A DNA stretch of 64,000 bases from Gemmatimonadaceae bacterium (GTDB taxonomy: Bacteria; Gemmatimonadota; Gemmatimonadetes; Gemmatimonadales; Gemmatimonadaceae): contig DASYSS010000057.1 in NCBI GenBank assembly GCA_036003045.1, forward strand, positions 1-64,000. Direction: 5' to 3'. How positions within the stretch are numbered: the stretch's first letter is position 1; every line of letters starts with the position of its first letter. The notes beneath the pieces were generated by a model. It was not told the DNA's origin, ran no database searches, and worked only from the letters and a program-made list of their open reading frames with translations. The position numbers and the translations under genes were made by a program. This document shows positions 53,303 to 62,964 of this stretch, piece after piece.

Positions 53303-54241
53303 ATGCGCAAACTCGGTCTGCTCATCCCCGTCGCCGCGGTCTCGATGCTGGCAGCATGTGACCCACAGGCAGGAAGTAAGCTCAAAGCGCTCGCGCACGC
53401 GGATTCGCTGCGCACCGACTCGCTGATCTCGATCAAGAACGACCTCCTGAATGAGGTCATGTCGTCGACACAGTTCGTCAACGACCTCAATAACGAGATC
53501 GCAAAGCTCAAAGCCAAACAAAACGCCGCGCTCACGACGAAGCTGACGAGCGAATCCGACATGGCCGCCATCAAGGAAGAGCGCGCGGCCGTCGTAAAGC
53601 GCATTCAGAATCTGGTTGCGCGGCTCGATTCGAGCGAAGCGCACGTGTCGGCGCTCCGCAAGCGCGCCTCGACGCTCGCCGTGCGCGACTCGACGCTCGT
53701 CGCGCAAGTCGCCGAATACGAAAAGACGATCGCCGATCTGCGCCACACGGTCGACCAGCAGCGCGCCGACTACGAAGCGACGATCGCCAAGCAGACCGCC
53801 GAAATCGCCACGCTGAACTCGAAGGTCGATACCGTGACCACCGAGAACACGCGTCTCATGGGCGAGGCGAAGACGCTTACCGATACGGTCACTCAGCTCA
53901 CGACGGCCGTGAACACGGCCTACTATGTGATCGGGACGAAGGACGAACTGGTCCAGAAGGGCATCCTCGTCGAGGAAGGCCACCGGCGCTTCTACCTGTT
54001 CGGTGGACGCACGATGTCCGCGGCCCGCGAGCTCGATCCCTCGAAGTTCACGCGCATCGACCGCGCGAAGGACAAGGTGATCAACTTTCCCGACGGCGAC
54101 TACGTGATCTTCACGCGCCAGAACCCGGCGTACGCGTCGCCGTTCGCGTCGAAGGACGGCGCGATCTCCGGCGGCCTGCGCATCGATCAGCCGGATCGGT
54201 TCTGGGAAGCGTCGAAGTTCTTGATCATCGTGAAGACGTGA
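53303..54241 (+). CDS. Coiled-coil lipoprotein of unknown function
   Basis: A 312-residue protein with a clear lipobox LAAC (Cys19) followed by Asp. In enterobacteria Asp at +2 retains lipoproteins in the inner membrane, though this rule may not hold here. Residues about 35-200 form a long coiled coil (heptads such as DLNNEIAKLKAKQNAALTT and TVDQQRADYEATIAKQTAEI). The C-terminal about 100 residues form a small beta-rich domain (YYVIGTKDELVQKGIL, then FTRIDRAKDKVINFPDGDYV). I do not know the family name. The start was taken at the ATG next to the lipobox signal. An intrinsic terminator follows. Confidence 0.75.
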   Translation: MRKLGLLIPVAAVSMLAACDPQAGSKLKALAHADSLRTDSLISIKNDLLNEVMSSTQFVNDLNNEIAKLKAKQNAALTTKLTSESDMAAIKEERAAVVKRIQNLVARLDSSEAHVSALRKRASTLAVRDSTLVAQVAEYEKTIADLRHTVDQQRADYEATIAKQTAEIATLNSKVDTVTTENTRLMGEAKTLTDTVTQLTTAVNTAYYVIGTKDELVQKGILVEEGHRRFYLFGGRTMSAARELDPSKFTRIDRAKDKVINFPDGDYVIFTRQNPAYASPFASKDGAISGGLRIDQPDRFWEASKFLIIVKT

Positions 54242-54245
54242 GGCG

Positions 54246-54285
54246 GGTGGACGGGTGGACCGGTGGACAGGCGGACCGGTAGACC
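54246..54285 (+). repeat. Octamer repeat array 10 (5 units)
   Basis: Units GGTGGACG, GGTGGACC, GGTGGACA, GGCGGACC and GGTAGACC, increasingly degenerate, between the lipoprotein stop and its terminator. The G-rich strand is the coding strand, so it lies in the 3' UTR. Confidence 0.8.
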
Positions 54286-54304
54286 CGACAACAGCGAAGT
54301 TTGG

Positions 54305-54333
54305 AGGGCCGGCTGAAAATCAGCCGGCCCTTT
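54305..54333 (+). terminator. Intrinsic terminator after the coiled-coil lipoprotein gene
   Basis: GGGCCGGCTGA (54306-54316), loop AAA, then TCAGCCGGCCC (54320-54330): a perfect 11-bp stem, extended by an A-T pair, followed by TTT. It is the best terminator in the window. It lies just before the HrpB start, so hrpB needs its own promoter or readthrough. Confidence 0.85.
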
Positions 54334-54345
54334 GCATCTTCACAC

Positions 54346-56865
54346 ATGGCGCTTCCGATCGAGCCGATTCTGCCAGCCATCCGCGACGCGTTGGGCGAGC
54401 GCGGGTGCGTCGTCGTGCAGGCGCCGCCAGGGGCGGGAAAGACGACGATGGTGCCGCTTGCGCTCCTCGATGCTCCGTGGCTCACCGGGCAGTCTATCGT
54501 GATGCTCGAGCCTCGCCGGGTCGCGACACGCGCGGCGGCCTGGCGGCTGGCGGAGCTGCGCGGTGAAGAAATCGGCGAGACGATCGGCTATCGCATGCGC
54601 GGCGAGCGGCGAGTCGGACGCGCCACGCGTGTCGAGGTGGTCACGGAAGGCGTGCTCACGCGGCGTCTCCAGCGCGATCCGACGCTCGACGGCGTCGGCA
54701 TCCTGATCTTCGACGAATTCCACGAGCGAAGTCTCGACGCGGATCTCGGGCTCGCGCTCGCCCTTCGCACCAGGGCGATGCTGCGCGACGACCTGCGCAT
54801 CGTCGTCATGTCGGCGACGCTCGACGGCGAATCCGTCGCGCGGCTCCTTGGCGACGCGCAGATCGTGACGAGTCAGGGCCGGACGTACGCGGTCGAGACC
54901 CGCTACGTCGAGCCGCGGCGCGAGCCGCGCATCGAAGGCGCGGTGACCAACGCGGTCGTCGACGCGCTGCGGCGCGACGATGGCGACGTGCTCGTGTTTT
55001 TGCCCGGCGCTGGCGAGATCCGCCGCGTCGAGGCATCGCTCGCCGAACGTGTCGATCGGAGCGTGATCGTAGCGCCGCTGTACGGGATGCTCGAGCGCGA
55101 CGCGCAAGACCGCGCGCTGTTCCCGGACCGCGGCGGGCGCCGCAAAGTCGTGCTGTCGACGTCGATCGCCGAAACGAGCCTCACGATCGAGGGAATTCGA
55201 ATCGTCGTCGACAGCGGGCTTTCCCGCGCGCCGCGCTTCTCGCCGCGCACCGGCATGACGCGACTCGAGACGGTACGCGTCTCGAAATCGTCGGCGGACC
55301 AGCGGCGCGGACGCGCCGGCCGTACAGCGCCGGGCGTCTGCTACCGGCTCTGGGCCGAGCACGAAACCACGCACCTTCTCGAGCAGTCGCCGCCCGAGAT
55401 CCTCCACGCCGACTTGTCTCCGCTGGCGTTGGATCTCGCCGTCGCCGGGGTGACCGACCCCTCGGAGCTCGCTTGGCTCGACACGCCGCCGGCCGCTGCC
55501 TTCGCGCAGGCGCGCGAGCTCTTGGCCGAGCTCGAGGCGATCGATGCATCCGGCGTCGCGACCGCGCACGGCCGCGCCATGGGAGAGCTCGCGGTGCACC
55601 CGCGGCTCGCGCACATGCTGATTCGCGCGACAGAGCTGGGCGCCGCGAAGATCGCCTGCGACATCGCCGCGCTTCTCTCGGAGCGCGACGTCGTTCGCTT
55701 TCAGGAAGGCTCGAGTGATTCGGATCTCGCGCGCCGGCTCGATCTCATGCGTGCATCCCGCGACGCGTCGGCCGACGTCGACCGCGACGCTCTTCGGCGA
55801 GCGAGGACGGAGTCGGATCGCCTCGCCGAGCGACTGGAGTCCGTCTCAGTCACCGGCCGTCCACCTGTCCACCCGTCCACCCGTCCACCGGATCCGGGCG
55901 CGCTGATCGCACTCGCCTACCCCGACCGCGTCGCGAAGCGTCGTTCCGCGACCGGCCCGGGGACACGGGCGCGTTTCGTTTTGCGCAACGGTCGCGGCGC
56001 CGAAGTGCGAGAGAGCGATTCGCTCGCCGCGTCGCCGTTCATCGTCGTCGCGCAGTTGGACGACCGGAAGCCCGAAGCGCAGATCTTTCTCGCGGCGGCG
56101 GTCGACGAGGATGACGTGCGCCGCTTGTTCGGCGATCAGATCGTGACCGACGAGTCGGTGGACCTCGACGATTCGACGGGCGCCGTCGCCGCTCGGCGTG
56201 TCGAGCGACTCGGCGCGATCGTGCTGCGCGAATCTTCGCTCGCCGCGCCGTCGGAGGAGTCGGCGCGCGCGGCGCTCCTCCGGGCGATTCGGCGCCGCGG
56301 CGTGTCGGGGTTGCCATGGTCCGACGCCGCGACCCGTCTGCGCCAACGCATGTCGTTCGTCGCGTTTCACGATCGTGAATGGCCCGACGTGTCCGACGAC
56401 GCGCTCACGGCGCGCCTCGACGAGTGGTTGGCGCCGTCGCTCGCCGGCGTTCGTCGGCTCTCCGCGCTTCAGCAGGTGGATCTCTCCGAAGCGCTCTCGT
56501 CGTTGCTCGACTGGCGGCGGCGGCGGGCGCTCGACAACCTCGCTCCGTCGCACGTCGTCGTTCCCACCGGCTCGCGCATTCCCATCGACTACTCGGATCC
56601 CGCCGCGCCCAAGGTCGCGGTCCGCTTGCAAGAGGTGTTCGGGCTGACGGAATCGCCCCGGGTGCTGGACGGCCGCGTTCCCGTCACGATGCAGCTTCTT
56701 TCGCCGGCGCACCGTCCGGTGCAGACCACGCGCGACCTCGCCGGATTCTGGCGCACGAGTTACTTCGACGTGCGAAAGGATCTACGCGGGCGATATCCCC
56801 GTCACGAATGGCCGGAGGATCCGCTCACCGCTGCGCCGACGAAACGCGCGAAGCCGCGGCGCTGA
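54346..56865 (+). CDS. hrpB: ATP-dependent helicase HrpB
   Basis: An 839-residue DEAH-box helicase. Motif I is QAPPGAGKTT (Lys32), motif II DEFH at 123-126, and motif III SATLDGE near residue 155. The C-terminal helicase domain has STSIAETSLTIEGIRIVVDSG and QRRGRAGRTAPG, followed by the HA2 region and the HrpB C-terminal domain (SRIPIDYSDPAAPKVAVRLQEVFGL). The start is ATG 54346; the upstream frame runs through the terminator. Residues about 505-515 (RPPVHPSTRPP) are encoded by octamer array 11, inserted in frame just before the LIALAYPDRVAKRR block. Cellular role is uncertain, probably RNA-related. Confidence 0.94.
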   Translation: MALPIEPILPAIRDALGERGCVVVQAPPGAGKTTMVPLALLDAPWLTGQSIVMLEPRRVATRAAAWRLAELRGEEIGETIGYRMRGERRVGRATRVEVVTEGVLTRRLQRDPTLDGVGILIFDEFHERSLDADLGLALALRTRAMLRDDLRIVVMSATLDGESVARLLGDAQIVTSQGRTYAVETRYVEPRREPRIEGAVTNAVVDALRRDDGDVLVFLPGAGEIRRVEASLAERVDRSVIVAPLYGMLERDAQDRALFPDRGGRRKVVLSTSIAETSLTIEGIRIVVDSGLSRAPRFSPRTGMTRLETVRVSKSSADQRRGRAGRTAPGVCYRLWAEHETTHLLEQSPPEILHADLSPLALDLAVAGVTDPSELAWLDTPPAAAFAQARELLAELEAIDASGVATAHGRAMGELAVHPRLAHMLIRATELGAAKIACDIAALLSERDVVRFQEGSSDSDLARRLDLMRASRDASADVDRDALRRARTESDRLAERLESVSVTGRPPVHPSTRPPDPGALIALAYPDRVAKRRSATGPGTRARFVLRNGRGAEVRESDSLAASPFIVVAQLDDRKPEAQIFLAAAVDEDDVRRLFGDQIVTDESVDLDDSTGAVAARRVERLGAIVLRESSLAAPSEESARAALLRAIRRRGVSGLPWSDAATRLRQRMSFVAFHDREWPDVSDDALTARLDEWLAPSLAGVRRLSALQQVDLSEALSSLLDWRRRRALDNLAPSHVVVPTGSRIPIDYSDPAAPKVAVRLQEVFGLTESPRVLDGRVPVTMQLLSPAHRPVQTTRDLAGFWRTSYFDVRKDLRGRYPRHEWPEDPLTAAPTKRAKPRR
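55860..55891 (-). repeat. Octamer repeat array 11, inside hrpB
   Basis: Units TCCACCTG, TCCACCCG, TCCACCCG and TCCACCGG. It encodes PPVHPSTRPP in HrpB. The reading frame is kept on both sides, so the array replaces or extends a linker without breaking the gene. Confidence 0.85.
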
Positions 56866-56873
56866 GCGACTCG

Positions 56874-58409
56874 TTAGAATTGCCAGAACGGCACGCTGCG
56901 ATCGGCCGGCCGCTTCACGAATTCCAGATCGCGCACGCGGTTGATCGAGAGCGTGAACCCGTTCACCGCGCCCCGTTCGTTGCGCACGACGCGCAGCAGC
57001 ATCTGGTCGTTGTTCGTGAACAGGTCGGTCGTGAAGGTGACGAACCGCAGGTCGGACTCGTGCGGGCGCCGGAGCAGGAGAATGCCCTCTCGCGGCACGA
57101 GCGACACGGCGAGGTCGAGCTCGGGACTGTAGAACTCCCCGGCGAGCTGGGTCAGCTGGTCGTTTCGCTTACGAGCGATCGTCGAGTCGCCCGCCGTCGA
57201 CGCGGTGCCGACGCTGAACGGGCCCGCCGAGAAATCGATCGCGCGCGTGGCCGCGGCGGCCGCCACCGCGCGCTGCCTGGGGATCAAGCCGAGATGGATC
57301 GTCGCCACCTGGTCGACCAGGGTCGTCGGCGCGCCCGACGTGTTGCACAGGGAGATCACGCTCAGACGGCGCGAAGGGATCATGAGCATGGCGCTGCGAT
57401 AGCCGCCGTACGCCCCGCGATGTGAAAAAGTGCTCATGCCGGCCATGTCGCCCACGGTGAGCGCCAACGCGTACGGAATGGCCTGGCCGTTGTTCAGCCG
57501 GCCCGGTTCCTCGAGCTCGGCCACGCCATCCCGACCGCCGACGCGTCCCGATTCGAAATTCGCGTCCCACTTGGCCAGATCTTCGATCGTCGAGTAGACG
57601 CCGCCGTCGCCCACGACGTCGAGCTCGGGCTGGCTGATCCGATATCCCGAGGCCGTCGGTTGATAGCCGACCGCGCGATGCGGGATGAGCTGCGTGTGGT
57701 CGTCGCGAAACTCGGTGTGCGTCATGCCGAGCGGCTTGAAGATGTGGTCGGCTGCGTAGTCGCGGAGCGACTGGCCCGACGCGCGCTCGACGACCATGGC
57801 GAGCAGCGCGTAGCCCGTGTTGCTGTAGAGGAACTCGTCGCCGGGCGTAAAGTTCAGACTTTTCTGACGGCTGACCAAATCGATGAATTGCGACTCGGTG
57901 AGGAGGCCGTCGCTCGGCCACCCCGACAATGCGAGAAGTGTGAAGTAGTCGCGTAGCCCGCTCGTGTGGTGCAGCAGCTGGCGCAGCGTGATCGGCGAGC
58001 CGAACGAGGGCACCTGCGGCACCCAGCGCCGAACCCAGTCGTCGAGCGACAGACGCCCCTCTTGCGCGAGCAGCACGATGCTCATGGCCGTGAACTGCTT
58101 GGAGAGCGAAGCGATGTAGAAGCGCGTGGACGGTGTGATCGGCGTGTCGTGCTCGAGGTCGGCCATGCCGTACCCCTTGGCGAACGCGAGCTGCCCGTCA
58201 CGCACGACGCCCACGGCGCACCCCGGCGACGATGTCGAGCTGTACGGCGCGAAGATGGAGTCGACCCATCGATTCGCGGAATCGACCGGCGTCAACCGCG
58301 CCGCCGGCGCCGACCCTGCCTGCGCACCGGCGGCCGCGCCACCGACGACAAGCGCGACGATCACCCCGACAAAGGTGCGCCGAACCAAGCTCACGGAGGT
58401 GCCTCCCAT
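56874..58409 (-). CDS. Serine hydrolase, class C beta-lactamase/DD-peptidase fold
   Basis: About 511 residues. A signal peptide (FVGVIVALVVGGAAAGAQA) precedes a beta-lactamase-like domain with SLSK (Ser101, Lys104) as SxxK and YSN (Tyr195 to Asn197) as YxN. The third motif may be the FSHRGAYGGY region (HxG). A C-terminal lipocalin-like or beta domain of about 130 residues (LAGEFYSPELDLAVSLV) follows, as in many non-lactamase serine hydrolases and esterases. A role as peptidase or esterase is more likely than antibiotic resistance. It is convergent with hrpB and divergent from the GcvT-like operon. Confidence 0.87.
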   Translation of the reverse strand: MGGTSVSLVRRTFVGVIVALVVGGAAAGAQAGSAPAARLTPVDSANRWVDSIFAPYSSTSSPGCAVGVVRDGQLAFAKGYGMADLEHDTPITPSTRFYIASLSKQFTAMSIVLLAQEGRLSLDDWVRRWVPQVPSFGSPITLRQLLHHTSGLRDYFTLLALSGWPSDGLLTESQFIDLVSRQKSLNFTPGDEFLYSNTGYALLAMVVERASGQSLRDYAADHIFKPLGMTHTEFRDDHTQLIPHRAVGYQPTASGYRISQPELDVVGDGGVYSTIEDLAKWDANFESGRVGGRDGVAELEEPGRLNNGQAIPYALALTVGDMAGMSTFSHRGAYGGYRSAMLMIPSRRLSVISLCNTSGAPTTLVDQVATIHLGLIPRQRAVAAAAATRAIDFSAGPFSVGTASTAGDSTIARKRNDQLTQLAGEFYSPELDLAVSLVPREGILLLRRPHESDLRFVTFTTDLFTNNDQMLLRVVRNERGAVNGFTLSINRVRDLEFVKRPADRSVPFWQF

Positions 58410-58592
58410 CTCAGCAGCGCTCTTCAATCCTTCCATGGTACGCAAGGGATGTCCAGCAGAGGACTGAAATCCTTGCAAGCCGTAACCGCGCGGACAACCG
58501 CGACCTAGGGACTACGCCCGCGAGGGAGTGAAGGATTCGGGGCCGACGAGGCCATCTCGTGAGCGACTGATTCGCGGGCTAAGTTGGGCCGC

Positions 58593-59804
58593 ATGCCGAA
58601 CGCCGCCGTCGACCAGACGCTCAAGACTACCCCATTCCACGCTCGCACGGCCCCGCTCGTTCGCGCCCAAACGTGGCGTCGATGGGCGGGTTATCAGGTG
58701 GCGAGCGCATACGAGCCGCACCCTGATCGCGAGTACGCCGCTGTTCGCAATGCCGCGGCCCTGCTCGATGTGTCGCCGCTGTACAAATACCGAATTGCCG
58801 GGCCGGATGCGGCGCGCCTGCTCGATCGCATGGTCACTCGCGATGTCAGCAAGTGTCGCGTCGGCCAGGTGCTCTACACGCCGTGGTGCGACGTCCACGG
58901 CAAAGTGATCGACGACGGCACGATAAGCCGCCTCGACGAGCACACGTTCCGACTGACGAGCGCCGAGCCGAACCTGCGTTGGCTATCGATGAATTCCGTC
59001 GGGCTCGAGGTCTCCATCGAGGACGTCTCGGAGCGCACCGGCGCGCTTGCGCTGCAAGGTCCATCGTCCCGGACCATTCTCCAACACCTCACACCCGCGG
59101 ATCTCTCCGCCCTCAAGTATTTCCGTCTCGTGCACACCACTGTCCGCGAGATCCCGGTGACGATCTCGCGGACGGGCTATACCGGCGATCTCGGCTTTGA
59201 GCTCTGGGTCGACGCCGATCGCGCCACGGCTCTCTGGGACGCGCTGATCGAAGCTGGCACGCCGTACGGGATCACGCCGGCCGGCATTTGGGCGCTCGAT
59301 CTCGCGCGCATCGAGGCGGGCCTCGTGATGCTCGACGTCGACTACTACTCGTCGCATCGCGCCGTGATCGAGGACCAGAAATCGTCGCCGTTCGAGCTCA
59401 ATCTCGCGTGGACCGTGAGCGCCGACAAAGGTCCGTACAACGGCCGCCGCGCGCTACGCGCCGAACACGCGCGTGGACCCGCCTGGGGGTTCGTCGGCCT
59501 GGACGTCGACTGGGAGTCTCTCGAAAGGATCTACGCGGAGCGAGGGCTCCCGCCGCACCTGCCGACCGTCGCCTGGCGCACGAGCGCGCCCGTCTACAAG
59601 GACGGAAAACAAATCGGCTACGCGACCAGCGGTTGCTGGTCGCCGTTGCTCAAGAAGTATCTCGCGCTAGGCCACCTGGTGGCACCGCATTTTCAGCCCG
59701 GCGCCGGCGTGGAGCTCGAGGTTACCGTCGAGCACCGGCGCAAACGCGCACGCGCCGTTGTCCGCAAACTCCCGTTCTTCGATCCGCCGCGGAAGAAGGC
59801 ATGA
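58593..59804 (+). CDS. GcvT-family aminomethyltransferase-like protein (folate-dependent)
   Basis: A 403-residue protein of the glycine-cleavage T/dimethylglycine-oxidase C-terminal family. Seen are the N-terminal DREYAAVRNAAALLDVSPLYKYRIAG, LLDRMVTRDVSKCRVGQVLY, ALQGPSSRTIL, the tetrahydrofolate-region block SRTGYTGDLGFELW, and GIWALDLARIEAGL. The C-terminal barrel contains GYATSGCWSPLLKKYLALG. No other glycine-cleavage genes are near, and the gene heads an operon with oxidoreductases and a Rieske oxygenase. It probably moves a C1 unit from a methylated amine or sulfur compound to tetrahydrofolate. The start is ATG 58593; the stop overlaps the next ATG (ATGA). Confidence 0.85.
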   Translation: MPNAAVDQTLKTTPFHARTAPLVRAQTWRRWAGYQVASAYEPHPDREYAAVRNAAALLDVSPLYKYRIAGPDAARLLDRMVTRDVSKCRVGQVLYTPWCDVHGKVIDDGTISRLDEHTFRLTSAEPNLRWLSMNSVGLEVSIEDVSERTGALALQGPSSRTILQHLTPADLSALKYFRLVHTTVREIPVTISRTGYTGDLGFELWVDADRATALWDALIEAGTPYGITPAGIWALDLARIEAGLVMLDVDYYSSHRAVIEDQKSSPFELNLAWTVSADKGPYNGRRALRAEHARGPAWGFVGLDVDWESLERIYAERGLPPHLPTVAWRTSAPVYKDGKQIGYATSGCWSPLLKKYLALGHLVAPHFQPGAGVELEVTVEHRRKRARAVVRKLPFFDPPRKKA

Positions 59805-61384
59805 GTATGCCCGGTGTCCCAAAACAAGACGCCATCGTCGTCGGCGGCGGGCACAACGGACTGGTGTGCGCCGCCTACCTGGCGCGCGCGGGCCTCAGGA
59901 CGCTCGTCCTCGAGCGACGGCCTCTCGTCGGGGGCGCGGCCGTCACGGAAGAGGTGTTCCGCGGCTTCAAGTTTTCGGTGTTCTCGTATGTCGTGAGCCT
60001 TCTGCGGCCCGAGATCATCCGCGACCTCGACCTGCCGAGTCACGGGCTGCAGATACTGCCGCTCGAGAGTACGGTCACGCCGCTCGACAATGGCGACTAC
60101 CTCGCGGGGTGGGCCGATCCGGACGAGACGCGTCGCGAGCTCGCGCGGCATTCGCCTCGCGACGCCGAGGCGGCGATCGAGTTCGGGCGGATGATGCACC
60201 ACATGGCGATGGCCGTGAAGCCGATCCTCGCCATGGTGCCGCCCGACCCGTCGTCGCTGGCGCCGTCGGATTTGCGCGGCCTGCTCAAGCTCGGCGGCCA
60301 TCTGCGCGCGTTGGGAGCGGAGCGATTTCACGCGCTCTACAAGCTGATGACGATGAGCAGCGCCGATTATCTGGACGAGTGGTACGAGTTCGACGCACTC
60401 AAAGCGACAAAGTCCGCCAGCGGCATCATCGGCACCTTTCTCGGCCCCCGGTCGCCGGGTTCGGCGTACGTGCTGCTGCATCACTACATGGGTGAGATCG
60501 ACGGTGCGTTTCGCGCGTGGGGATTTCAGAAAGGCGGAACCGGCGCGATCAGCGAGGCCATCGCGTCGTCGGCGCGCGCACTCGGCGCCGAGATCCGCAC
60601 GAACGCGCCGGTCGACCGGGTTCTCGTCCAGGATGGGCGCGTGCGCGGCGTCGTGCTCGAGAACGGCGACGAGATCACCGCGCCGATCGTGGTCTCCGGG
60701 CTCGACCCCCGCCGCACGTTCCTGCAGCTGGTCGATCGCAAGGAGTTGCCGGGCGATCTCGTGGAGGAAGTCGAGCGGTACAAGTTCCGCGGCTCCTCGG
60801 GCAAGGTGAATCTCGCGTTGAGTGGCTTGCCGGAGTTCACCTGTCTGCCCGGCGTCGGTCCGCACCATCGCGGTGCGTTCTCGATCAGTCCGAGCGTCGA
60901 ATATCTCGAGCGCGCGTACGACGACGCCAAATACGGGAACTTCTCGCGCAATCCGTATATGGACATCGTGTTTCCGTCGATGATCGATCCCGGCATGGCG
61001 CCGCCGGGCAAGCACGTCATGAGCATTTTCGTCCAGTACGCGCCGTACAACGTGACGGGCGGTTGGGACGCCGTGAAGCGTGAGGCGTTCGGCGACGCGG
61101 TTGTGAAGACCGTCGCACGGTACGCGCCGAACATCGAATCGCTCATTCTGCACCGACAGGTGCTGACGCCGGCCGACATCGAACGGATCACGGGCCTCTC
61201 CGAAGGGAACATCTTCCAAGGCGAGCTCGCGCTGCACCAGCTCTTTTTTCTCCGGCCGGCGGCGCAATCGGCCAAGTATCGAACGCCAATCAAGGGCTAC
61301 TGGCAGTGCGGGGCCGGAACGCATCCCGGCGGCGGTATCATGGGCGCGTCGGGCCGACTCGCCGCGATGGAGATCGTCTCGTGA
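59801..61384 (+). CDS. FAD-dependent oxidoreductase, phytoene-desaturase/PYROXD2-like (copy 1)
   Basis: A 527-residue flavoprotein. The N-terminal dinucleotide fold is VVGGGHNGLVCAAYLARAG (GGGHNG at 15-20), LVLERRPLVGGAAVTEE follows, and a C-terminal FAD block reads YWQCGAGTHPGGGIMGASG. The central block HHYMGEIDGAFRAWGFQKGG with TGAISEAIA is typical of the CrtI/PYROXD2 branch, which spans carotenoid desaturases and uncharacterised oxidases. No carotenoid genes are nearby. Start ATG lies within the GcvT-like stop and the stop overlaps copy 2 (GTGA). The frame is open upstream but that part overlaps the GcvT-like gene. Confidence 0.88.
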   Translation: MSMPGVPKQDAIVVGGGHNGLVCAAYLARAGLRTLVLERRPLVGGAAVTEEVFRGFKFSVFSYVVSLLRPEIIRDLDLPSHGLQILPLESTVTPLDNGDYLAGWADPDETRRELARHSPRDAEAAIEFGRMMHHMAMAVKPILAMVPPDPSSLAPSDLRGLLKLGGHLRALGAERFHALYKLMTMSSADYLDEWYEFDALKATKSASGIIGTFLGPRSPGSAYVLLHHYMGEIDGAFRAWGFQKGGTGAISEAIASSARALGAEIRTNAPVDRVLVQDGRVRGVVLENGDEITAPIVVSGLDPRRTFLQLVDRKELPGDLVEEVERYKFRGSSGKVNLALSGLPEFTCLPGVGPHHRGAFSISPSVEYLERAYDDAKYGNFSRNPYMDIVFPSMIDPGMAPPGKHVMSIFVQYAPYNVTGGWDAVKREAFGDAVVKTVARYAPNIESLILHRQVLTPADIERITGLSEGNIFQGELALHQLFFLRPAAQSAKYRTPIKGYWQCGAGTHPGGGIMGASGRLAAMEIVS

Positions 61385-62964
61385 CCGCCGTTTCCACCTT
61401 CGACGCGATCGTCATCGGCGCGGGCTCGAATGGGCTCGTTGCCGCGGCGGCGCTCGGCAGGGCCGGGCGACGCGTGCTCGTTGTCGAGCGGGCGGAGGAG
61501 ATCGGAGGACAGCGACGAACGTCGGAGTTCGCGCCCGGCTTTCGCGCAGCGCTGTCCGCCGACACGGGCTGGCTTCCGCCGACGGTCGCCCGCGGGCTCG
61601 CGCTTCCGCCGATTGATGTGGTGACACCCGGCGTCGGCGCGTCTGTCGCCGGCGATGGCGGCGTGCTTGCCCTTTCCGCCGACCGCGGGTGGGCCGCGGA
61701 CTCGATTCGCCCATACTCGACACGAGACGCGGAACGGTGGGCCAATTTCACCGAGCGACTCGCAAAGCTCGCTGGTTTTCTCGAGGCGCTCTACCAGCTC
61801 CCGCCGCCCGACGTTGACGCGGCGCTGTCATTGGGTGAGCTCGCGCCGCTCCTGTCGCTCGGTCGCAAATTTCGCGCGCTCGGCCGCGCGGACATGCTCG
61901 AGCTGTTGCGCGTGCTGCCGATGTCGCTTCAGGATTTGCTCGACGACTGGTTCGAGAGCCCGCTGGTCAAGGCGGCCGTGGCCGCCGGCGGGGTTCGCGA
62001 CATCCGCCAAGGCCCGCGATCCGGCGGCACGTCGTTCGTGCTCCTGCACCACCTCATCGGCGCGCGAGCGGGCTCGGTTGGCGCGCGGCCGTGGTGGCGT
62101 GACGGGCCGGATGCGTTCATCAGCGCGGTCGCCGACGTCGCACGCGGCAACGACGTTGCCGTCCGCACCGGTGCCGGCGCCGCCACGATCGTCGTGCGCG
62201 ACGACGTCGTCACGGGCGTCGTCCTCGACACCGGCGAGGAGATCTCGGCACCGATCGTCGTTTCGACGGCCGATCCGGTGCTCACGTTGCTCGGCTTGGT
62301 CGATCCGGTCTGGCTCGATCCCGAATTTCTCCACGCGGTGCGGAACATCAAGCTCCGCGGATGCACTGCGTTCGTGCGTTTCGCCCTCGACCGCCTGCCC
62401 GACGTGTCGGGCTTCGACGATTCAACGTCGGCGCTCACCAGCACGATGAGCTTGACGCCGTCGCTCGATGCGCTCGAGCGCGCGTACGACGCGGCGAAGT
62501 ACGGCGGCGTTTGCGGCGAGCCGCACATCGAGATCACGGCGCCGACGACGCGCTGGCCGTCGCTCGCTCCCGCCGGACAGCACGTGCTCCTCGCCCGAGT
62601 GCACTACGCGCCGTATCAGTTGCGTGATGGTGCGGTGTGGGATGATACGCGTTCGTGCGAGCTCGGCGAGACCGTGATGGGGGCGATCGGCCGCGTCATG
62701 CCGGGCTTCGCCGACGCGGTGCTGCATCGAGAGGTCCTCACGCCGCCCGATATCGAGACGCGCTTCGGCGTCACGCACGGCGCGATGACGCACGGCGAGA
62801 TGACGCTCGATCAAATTTTGTTCATGCGCCCGGTACCCGGTTGGGGACGCTACTCCATGCCCATCGACGGCCTCTATCTGGCCGGATCCGGGGCGCATCC
62901 CGGCCCGGGCGTCCTCGGCGGGGCGGGATGGTTGGCGGCGAAACGGATCCTGAGGGGCAAATGA
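61381..62964 (+). CDS. FAD-dependent oxidoreductase, phytoene-desaturase/PYROXD2-like (copy 2)
   Basis: A 527-residue paralogue of copy 1, of the same length. It starts at GTG with FDAIVIGAGSNGLVAAAALG (GAGSNG at 13-18), ends GLYLAGSGAHPGPGVLGGAG, and shares RSGGTSFVLLHHLIGARAGS with the HH block of copy 1. The FQKGGTG motif of copy 1 is replaced by WWRDGPDAF. The two may form a heterodimer or act in sequence. The ATGA overlap with the Rieske gene indicates a single operon. Which substrate is oxidised is not known. Confidence 0.88.
   Translation: MTAVSTFDAIVIGAGSNGLVAAAALGRAGRRVLVVERAEEIGGQRRTSEFAPGFRAALSADTGWLPPTVARGLALPPIDVVTPGVGASVAGDGGVLALSADRGWAADSIRPYSTRDAERWANFTERLAKLAGFLEALYQLPPPDVDAALSLGELAPLLSLGRKFRALGRADMLELLRVLPMSLQDLLDDWFESPLVKAAVAAGGVRDIRQGPRSGGTSFVLLHHLIGARAGSVGARPWWRDGPDAFISAVADVARGNDVAVRTGAGAATIVVRDDVVTGVVLDTGEEISAPIVVSTADPVLTLLGLVDPVWLDPEFLHAVRNIKLRGCTAFVRFALDRLPDVSGFDDSTSALTSTMSLTPSLDALERAYDAAKYGGVCGEPHIEITAPTTRWPSLAPAGQHVLLARVHYAPYQLRDGAVWDDTRSCELGETVMGAIGRVMPGFADAVLHREVLTPPDIETRFGVTHGAMTHGEMTLDQILFMRPVPGWGRYSMPIDGLYLAGSGAHPGPGVLGGAGWLAAKRILRGK

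Noticed and set aside
56874-58409. Antibiotic-resistance beta-lactamase
   Set aside because: The SxxK and YxN motifs are shared by many peptidases and esterases; the extra C-terminal beta domain and context do not support a resistance role.
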